DNA of 64,000 bases, taken from NCBI GenBank assembly GCA_029962745.1, contig CM057165.1, positions 8,455,523 through 8,519,522 on the forward strand, written 5' to 3'. The stretch's first letter is position 1, and the number at the start of each line of letters is the position of its first letter. The translations under genes and the position numbers were made by a program. Positions 49,601-58,600 of the stretch are shown piece after piece. This stretch comes from Echinometra lucunter (Eukaryota; Echinodermata; Echinoidea; Camarodonta; Echinometridae). A model generated the notes under the pieces. It ran no database searches, was not told the DNA's origin, and worked only from the letters and a program-made list of their open reading frames with translations.

Positions 49601-52600
49601 CACACAATGCAGACAAGGGCGCTTCCGGTTTCCCAGCACATAATTGGTGGAGTCTCAACAAGTCCCATAAAAATTATAGTTTTGAGCCTAGAAAATGCAA
49701 GCAACAAATTCTGATGCTACCTGCATAGATCTAATGAAATTATCAGGAGAGCTTATGAAACCTGAACAATATTTGCATCAAAAGAGGTTGGGATTTTTTA
49801 ACCTGGCTGTACATTTTCTATGGAAGCCGGAAGAAATCTTGTCAAATCATCAATACTGAATTTATGATCTGCGCATGTGCTAGCCTGCACTTTATGCGGG
49901 AAATATTGCTCTCTACTGTTGAATCTCATATTTGCAGTATGGAGAATTGCATAACCCACTGAATCATCTTTTCTTCTTATTTTGAAATCCCCCCAGACAT
50001 AAGTTACAGTGTTTTGAAACTTCTTATGTTTGTAGGGATGTAGTGTATTCTAATATTATACCCAGGCTTTTCCTGAAAGTTTTCATTATAATGGCATACT
50101 TTGGGCGTTTTATCTTTATGTCATTGTGCGAAAGAACGCATCCTGAACGCAAAATACAAAAATGCAAAAATTGAAAAAAAATTTTTTGACATATTGGAAT
50201 AGAATTTTAGCAAAGATCATGCCACAAGAAGATTGTACATCGATTTACAAGGTCTACATGCTACCCATGAAATTATCAGTCATTGTTTGAAAAAATTGAT
50301 TTTCAATAATTTTCCATTTTGAGTTCCGGACGCATTCTTTCGCACAACCACATAAAGATAAGACGCCTTAATGGGCATGATTGGTGAATATCTACTTCAT
50401 TTTTTAAGGGGGGAATGAAATGCAAACTTCTTTCAGTTAACATTGTATCAAACTATGAATTGCCTTCTAGTTTATTCAAACTTCAAAACAACAGGAGTGC
50501 TTATGTATCCTTTTGTGATTTAGCATTTACATAAATCTCAATTTCCTTTGATGATCTTTTAATGTGCAGAGGGAAAATAACAATTGTTCATCAGCAGTGA
50601 AGTTCTTTTTTGAAAAATATTTAAGAAAAATCATGTATACTTCCAACAATTCCAAATAAGTTTAATACTTTTATACAATTGCACCTTGTAGCAGAAACCT
50701 GTGAGAAGAAGCTCATCTCCGTCCGCACAGACTTACAGCAATTCTAACAGAGCTCTAGTTCCTACCATTCAGAAAAGGTAAGGTTGGCCCTTTTCTGTTC
50801 ATATGATTGGCATCATAATGCTTTCTATGATCATTATTATTATTATTTTATTTGGCAAAGAAATTACATAGAGATACAAAAGAAGAAAAACATGAACAAA
50901 CGTGATAATACAACTACTGGAATGCCAGGAACAAACAAAAAGAAGTTAACTACTGTAGCATAAAGCCTTTTGTCCCTATTCCAATTGTTGGTAACTTTAA
51001 AAAAAAATTGTATTTGCATCACATATTTTTACTATTACCTTTGTATAGCAATTTGAAATGTTCTGTGCTCCCATGATTGTAACAGTCATGCTGAAAGTTG
51101 TTCTTAGCATCAGATTTCAAATCTGGTGACTTGGATCCTTGCTCCAGTTTTAGTTTTTGCTGTAATTGTCCTCTGTAGGAATGACCTTTACAGTTGTATG
51201 TACATGCACCTGTTCCTAAACTGGGAGAAAATTCTTAGCATTTTTTTTTTTTGAAGGAGTGATATTTGTAATTACTTCTTTTTCAATTATTATCATCCAT
51301 TATTAGCAAGGGAGTAAAAAAAAAAAAAAAAAAAACCCTTTTCATTAATTTCTGAAAAGGTTCATAATCTCAGATTCCAATTTGGAAGTGTAATGAATTC
51401 ATGTAATTTTGATACTGCAGTGTTACATCCAACTATTGATTTGTTAATGGAGGAAAATAGATTTCACGAATTCAAACCAAACCTGCTCTGATATCTGTGG
51501 AATGAATTTACTAGAAAATGTTAAGTCCATTCAAATACTGGGACAAAGACCTGAATAGCGTTTGTCTTAACAAAGTATCTACTGCGTAACGAGCAATTCT
51601 GCATGACCTCCAGCACTTTTTGAATTGGTGAATTGCAGTGCAAATAATTTTGTTGAATGGCAGTGCACATAATAGAACTCTACTTAGCTTTATTCATTTT
51701 TGTTTGAATTTTGATATGTTTTTTTTTTTTTTTTTGGATACTTTGTTTACCTCTCCAGCAAAGCCGAAATCCAGAGAAATAGAGAAGCAGTCAAAGCATT
51801 GAAAGACGGTTCTCTGAAGAAAACTAAAACCTATGGAAAGCAAAGTGAGTATAATTTCAATACTTCAAGTTACTACCATAACTACTGTGGATAAAGATTT
51901 ATTGTGAGTATGTTTAAGTTTGTAATGTAAAGTCTCTTGTTAAGGAACCTTGAACCATGTTTTGATACAACCAGTTAAGGAGATGTGTTAAGTACATGTA
52001 GTATTGAAGTACTAAAATACTAGCATTATCTGCCTATTTACCACCCTTCATCCATGTGTAGTAAATGGGTATGTGGTATTAAGTTATTCCTTGATTGCTT
52101 TCAGCACCTTAAATGGCAGACATTGTTTGAAGTCTTAGTTGATCAGATTTTCTTCTTCAAATTGGCAACATCAGTATTTTTCTTTCATTGCTACAGTTTT
52201 GTCATGAAAAGTTCTGTATCTGAAATGAATATGATTTGATTGAAAGTACATGTGTATTGAGAACTAACAAGGTTGCAAATTTGCATGTAAAAGCAGTGAT
52301 TTCCAACTATGTATCTATGGCATTGCCAATTTATAGATTTTAGTGCTCATTGTCCTTTTAAAAAATTCAGCATCAAGCAACTGATACTGATGACAACGAA
52401 AGTGGGAACAGTATGTGTAGAATTTTTGCTCATACATTTAGTTTGTTTATTAGGGCTCTCCATCAAAAGTTATCAGGCCAAACAATGTTGAATATTCCCT
52501 CACGAATGGGTCAAGGCAGCTTGACTACAGCCAGGTATAATAATAAGTTTTAAATAGATTCTTGAGAGTACCCATGGATGCATATTTGTGCAGTATAAGT

Positions 52601-55600
52601 CTAGCTATTTGGGACTTTAAATATCTGTTTTTGCAGTTGTTGCAGTAGACAACCGGCCATCTCCAGGCAGAGTCCTGACGTCAAAGAACCATCCCGATGG
52701 CAATAAGGGATCAGATAGTGACAGTATTGATGAGGTTAGTGAAAAGGTTTATTGTGAAATCAACTGCAGACTGTTGTAGAGAAAAGTTGTTTCTTTTATT
52801 TATATTGATACTGGTGTGATGTAGATTGAGACAGGTCAAGGTACAATTTGGCTACTTTATTCACATAGATGCTCTGACGACGACATGTCGACATAATGTG
52901 TGCGTGCTAGATGATATCACTACAACCATACAATCCAACTGCTACATGTATATCCAAATTAGGTCAAAGTATGAATTAATATGAAAAAAGGTAAAGTAAG
53001 TAAATAAAGTAAATATTTGTGCAGGTGTTTTAGAAGTAAGTATACCATGCTTTTGAACCTGGTAACCTAGCGAAAATGGCATGAAAGGAGGCATGAAGAA
53101 TGCAAACTGCATACTGTTTGTATTTTTTGCATTCTGGATGTGCCACTTCATTTCGCTTTGCTACCTGATGAAACCTTCTTAAATATCATCGCACATTCTT
53201 TATGCAAATTTTAAAAAAAAAAAAAAAGGTTTAGGTTAAGAACGACCGGATTAAAATGCCATACCACTGAAAAGATTTACAATAGCATTACTGTATATAT
53301 TTGGGAGGGATTTAAAGTTCCACAATACACTTCTAAATATAAACAGGTTAACTTTAACTTGTTTATGTGCTATATTGATTTTGAACTGTTTATATTATCT
53401 TCATGAAATTGTTTTTATGTCTCTATTGTCTGTCTTTAATAGTATCCCAAGAGTATGAGGGAAGAGGAGGTATTTGATCTCCATAGACACCTCACCAGAA
53501 GTGGAGTTAAGGTATCTTACAGCACACTTAAACGGTGAGTGTGGTGAATGAATATGTACATGTATGTTTCTCTTACTGAATGTATGTACAGTTTGTCCCA
53601 GAAAAAAAATTAAGATGAGCCTAGAAGTATCAATTATGAAAGAAATCACTTTGCAGTATGAAAAGTCTTTGTAGATTATGAAACCATGACTATTTTTCTA
53701 CCAGTCAGTGAAGACCCTGTCTGATTCGGTCAAGCAGTCACAGAGATATAGGGATTTTTGTAAACATTGTTGTAAGTCCAAGTTTGAACAAAAGGGACCT
53801 TCAAATCACTATGGACAAATCACACTCCTTTTTGAATTGTTTGCAAAGGAAATCACTATTTTCTTTTTATTTGTGCTTTTGGTTGTCATGAAAACAATAT
53901 ATTTTTTGTCATATTTATCATCGTTCTTGGTGTTGTTGTTGTTGTTGCTGTTGTTGTTGCTGCAAATGAAGGGAATGTGGATATGTTTTTCCATAATAAA
54001 ATAAATCATGAATGAGATAAGATGAGCAGTTTTCAGAGTTTTTAAGATGTTGGTCATTTGTTAAGTAATAAAATTCAGTGATTATAAAACAAAATTATGG
54101 GATTATTTCATAAGTGCCTTGTCTTGATCTTTGCAGCGAGTTTTTTACATCTTTTTTTTTTTCAATCTTTGTTGAAATAGTATGCATAAATTTGATTAAG
54201 TTTGTAAACTAGTCTCCTGTAAACAAGATATTTTCATTTTGTGGATGCCAAGGACATTATTAATAAAAGATGGAGTAAAGTGACCAATGACGCGCTTTAC
54301 TAAACTCCCTGATCCTGTGATTATTGAACTACAGCAAGAATAATTACCTATGATGATACACCACTGCAATAACTATCATAACAAATCAAAACAAAACAGC
54401 AATTTCTTTTGTAAACTATTCGAAAGGATAGTGGGATTGTCCATTGTGCTTTGAGTTCTCCATCTGTCCAAACTTGGACTGGAAGGACCTATGACGTCCA
54501 TTTCAAAAATCTGTATTTCTTCGTGACTACTGGACCGAATCAGACAGGTCCTTCACTGACTGGTAGAGGAATAGTTATAGTTTCATAATCTAAAATGACT
54601 TTTCATATTACAAAATGATTTCTTTCATTATCAATACTCATAGGTCCATCATAATTTTTTTTTTACAAACTGCACTTCTCTTGCTTTGAATACTAGTTCT
54701 GGGGAGCATTTCATGAAGAGTTTTGAGGGTGAAAATCACCGACAAATGTTATAAGCTACTGAAAATCCTCGCATCTGATTGGCTGAAAGCAAATTAGTCA
54801 GTGAAAATCACCAACAAAATTCTTCATGAAACGCTCAGATATTACTCCACTTAGTCCACTACACTTGTCACTGATATGGCCTCATATTTGCTAGCTTTAA
54901 TACTGCTCAACACTCCATACTTGAGTTATTTTTCCATATGATTCTACTGGAACAGCCAGGGTTATCCTGTCCTATTTTCTTGTTAATAAAGTAGTCTAGG
55001 AAAGTGGAATATTATACACTCAACCAAAAAAGTAAGTCCCCCCTAGTATTTTTTCATACATCTCAAAAAGTATTTTACCGATTTTGATCATTCCAACGGT
55101 AATGAACATGGAATTTTCTTACACATAAAATGAATGGTATGTGTCTGCCAATTGATGGCATTGTTGGTGTGAAATCATGCATTTTATGATGAAAGATGTG
55201 GATGAAAAGTTGCACTTTTGTGATTTGTGTCAGCTTCTACACGAATAACAAGAGAATCACGCATGTTTCTGAACTTTCAAGCACCATTTATTGCATGTCA
55301 CTCTATGTTTTACTTTTAACAAGCATCACAGTGGATGAAGTGTTCAATAATTGATAGGTCCACTGTCTGCTTCGATCACCTCGCGACACCTGTTCAGCAT
55401 ACTGTTGAACAAAGTTTGTGATGCTGATCCAGGTTGGCCCAGGCCCTCTGCAAAAATGTGCTGGAACTCCTCCAAACACTGCCAGAGAGGTATCGTCCTT
55501 CACCTTCTTGTTGGCTTTTCGCTTGATGTTATCCCAGAGGTTGTTGATAGGGTTGCAGTCGGGGGATCTTGCGGGCCATTCCATATGCTCAATGCCATTT

Positions 55601-58600
55601 TCCTCCACAACTGATCGACGACTCGAGCACGATGAGGTCTTGCATTGTCATCCATAAAAACGAACTTGTCTCCGGTGGCTGCTGCATACGGCTCTGCACA
55701 GCATGCGGTTTCAACACCTCGTCAACATATCATCGGGTGCGGTTAATCGACCTGGAACGGTAACAAGATCTTTCTTCCCATTCATGGGTGTTGATGCAGC
55801 TCCACATCATCATGCTTCCAACTGGGAAGCCCTCTATATCCGCGATGCAGTCACATTTGAGCTCCTCCCCTACCTTTCTCCAAACTCTTTCTCCTATCGA
55901 TCTTCTTTAGGTAGCAGATGATAGACCTAACAAATACTGAACACTTCATTCATTATGATGATTATCAAAGGTAAAACGTAGAGTGACATGTAATTAATGG
56001 TGCTTTAAAGTTCAGAAACATGCATGATTCACTTGCTATTCATGTAGAAGCTGACACAAATCACAAAAGAGCAACATTTTTTTTTTCACACCTTTTGTCA
56101 TAAATGATTTCACACCATCAGTGCCATCAATTGGCAGACACATCCCATTCATTTTAAGCGTACAAAAATTTCATATTCATTATCGTTGGAATGATCAAAA
56201 TCATTAAAATACCTTACGAGATATATAAAAAAATGCTAGGGGGGACTTTTTTGGGGGTTCAGTGTATAAACCATAGTTATTTGACTTAGGAACATCTATC
56301 TAGTCGGCATTCAGCTTCCCCTTTCCAGGATCTTTCTAACTGGTGTTAAGGGCAAAGCGTCCAAGCACCCCTGTATGAGATTTCAAAATAGTGTCATCTC
56401 AGTCCTGAACTACCGATTCTGTCCTGTTTTTTATCCCAGCATGTACCATTCTGATCAATGCGATCTGACTGCAAGCAACTAGTCTTAAAAATATACCCAC
56501 TTAAAATGATTACAGCTTTATTTGCTACTCTTTCCTGCAGGGGTCTTGTTGCTCCAGATGAGAAGAACATCGAGCAATGTCTTGATCAGTTACCCAGCAA
56601 TGTGTCTCTCAAGTGAGTCAACATTTCAATTTTTCTCCTAAAGCTCTACCCCCAATTTGTTTTAAAGGTACTGCATTTTTAGGCTTCAACACAAAGTCAT
56701 TCCAAAGTGTTATGTGCCATTACATTACTGAAACAGTCATGGTTGACATGGCTAAGACTTGACAGCAATTGCAGATGAGTATTGCAAGTATCATCACAAG
56801 TAAAGATACCAAAATATTAATTATGAAAAAAGGTTGTTTTATATTCTCTTTATTTGGATTTGTGTATTGAAGCTAGCTAGCTATCCAAGAAAAAAAAACA
56901 CCTTTAATACTTACCAAAGAAAAAGGTATTTATTTGGTTTTGTTTGTTTGTTTGATTGTGTAAGTTTGAGTAACAACCATAAAAAGCTAGTCACATGAAA
57001 TCCTTGTTATTTTCTTTATTTCAAACCAGTTTACTGAGTAAGCCTGAAGCCTGGTTGGGTGAAACTTACCAGAAATATCAGATAGCTGAAAATGCCTTAA
57101 GTAAGTATCAAGAGTTAACAGTTAAAGCTTGGATTGAGATTTCCACAGAAGGAAACCATATTGACTTTCGTATGTAAATTTACGTCATGTGGATGGATAT
57201 AATGAATTATAATCAGGGTTAATATATATCAACAGTTGAAAGGTATAGTGATATAAATAACGGCGACAATGGCCCGTATTCTGAACTCCAGTTTAACTTA
57301 AACTCCAGTCTAAGTTAAACCAGAGCTTTAATTCAAACTGACTTAAACCACAAGTCCAATCTTAATTTCTGTACAAAGTTAAACCACACTAGGCTGGAGT
57401 TTAAAGTTAAACCAGAGTTACAGAATGTGATTATCTAAATCTCCAATTTAAAGGGCAGGTTTAGACTGGGTTTAAACCATACTTAGACGGCAGTTTACGT
57501 TCAACCGGAGTTCAGAATACGGGCCAATATGTCTTATTTATGATGTAAGGTAGCCTCTTACACTGCTCTCCTTTAGTGCCCTGCAATCATGAATATTACT
57601 AATGCTCAAGCATTCAAGGAATTACCTTCTACCCTGTGCCTATTTACTACACCTGGGTGGAGAGAAGCAAATGTATTGGTTAATATCCTGCCAAAAATCA
57701 TTAGCCCACAACAGGGATAGGAATTGTGTACCATGTTCCTTGTAGCCCAGGACCGGTATTCAGTTCAATTCTTTGCCATAATTTTAAGTATTTTACTCAC
57801 TTTTCGGCAAAAGTTTAATACTTAACCAACTTGAGTATCCAATTGAATCTTTTGCTTGAGTATTTTGCCCTTAATCTAAGACAACCACCTAACAGACTAA
57901 GCAAGTTACTTTGGAAGTCTGATTGGCTGGCATGTAGTTTTCACATATATGCACAGTCATAATGCTACACACAGGTAAATTTTATAGCCGCGCATACAAT
58001 GCAGTGCCTTTGTTGCTCATTATTTGGGATAGACTTTATGACGTCACAGTAGTAATCAGTAAGTATTTTGCCTTAGAGGAGTCATCTTGCTAAAGTAAAA
58101 TACTTAGAAGTAATCTGAATACAATTTAAGGCATTTCATTTAGCCAGTAAAATGCTAAGTGGGGCTGTTATCGAACCGCCGAACCGAACCGAACCGAAAT
58201 TCGCCGAACAGGACCGAACCGAACCGAACTCAAAGGCCAAGTTCGGAAGTTCAGCAGTTTATAATACAGGATCATTGATTCAGCCCTCGGTGAAGACCTT
58301 GTCCTGAATTGATTATGCTAAATGGGTGATACACCTTTGCTTTATTAAGAAATTAATACATACATTTATTGGTGGGATTTCTTTTAATTCATCTTCTAAA
58401 GTTTTTCTTAAATAAAGATAGATAAACACTTAATACAGCTTGTGTCTCATTTTTCCTTTGATTCTGATAAATTTCATAATATTTGGCACCATGAATTCTA
58501 GTTGTTTTCCCCCCCAAATCATGTTAAAAGCTTCAAAATATGCCCAAAGATACTCACGATTGTAATCGATCGTTAAAAGGTTGTGATCGATTAACAATCA

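Noticed and set aside
58170..58240. Interstitial telomere from CCGAAC repeats
   Set aside because: The hexamer is not the animal telomere repeat (TTAGGG/CCCTAA), and it occurs at both ends of a hAT element with an exact target duplication.
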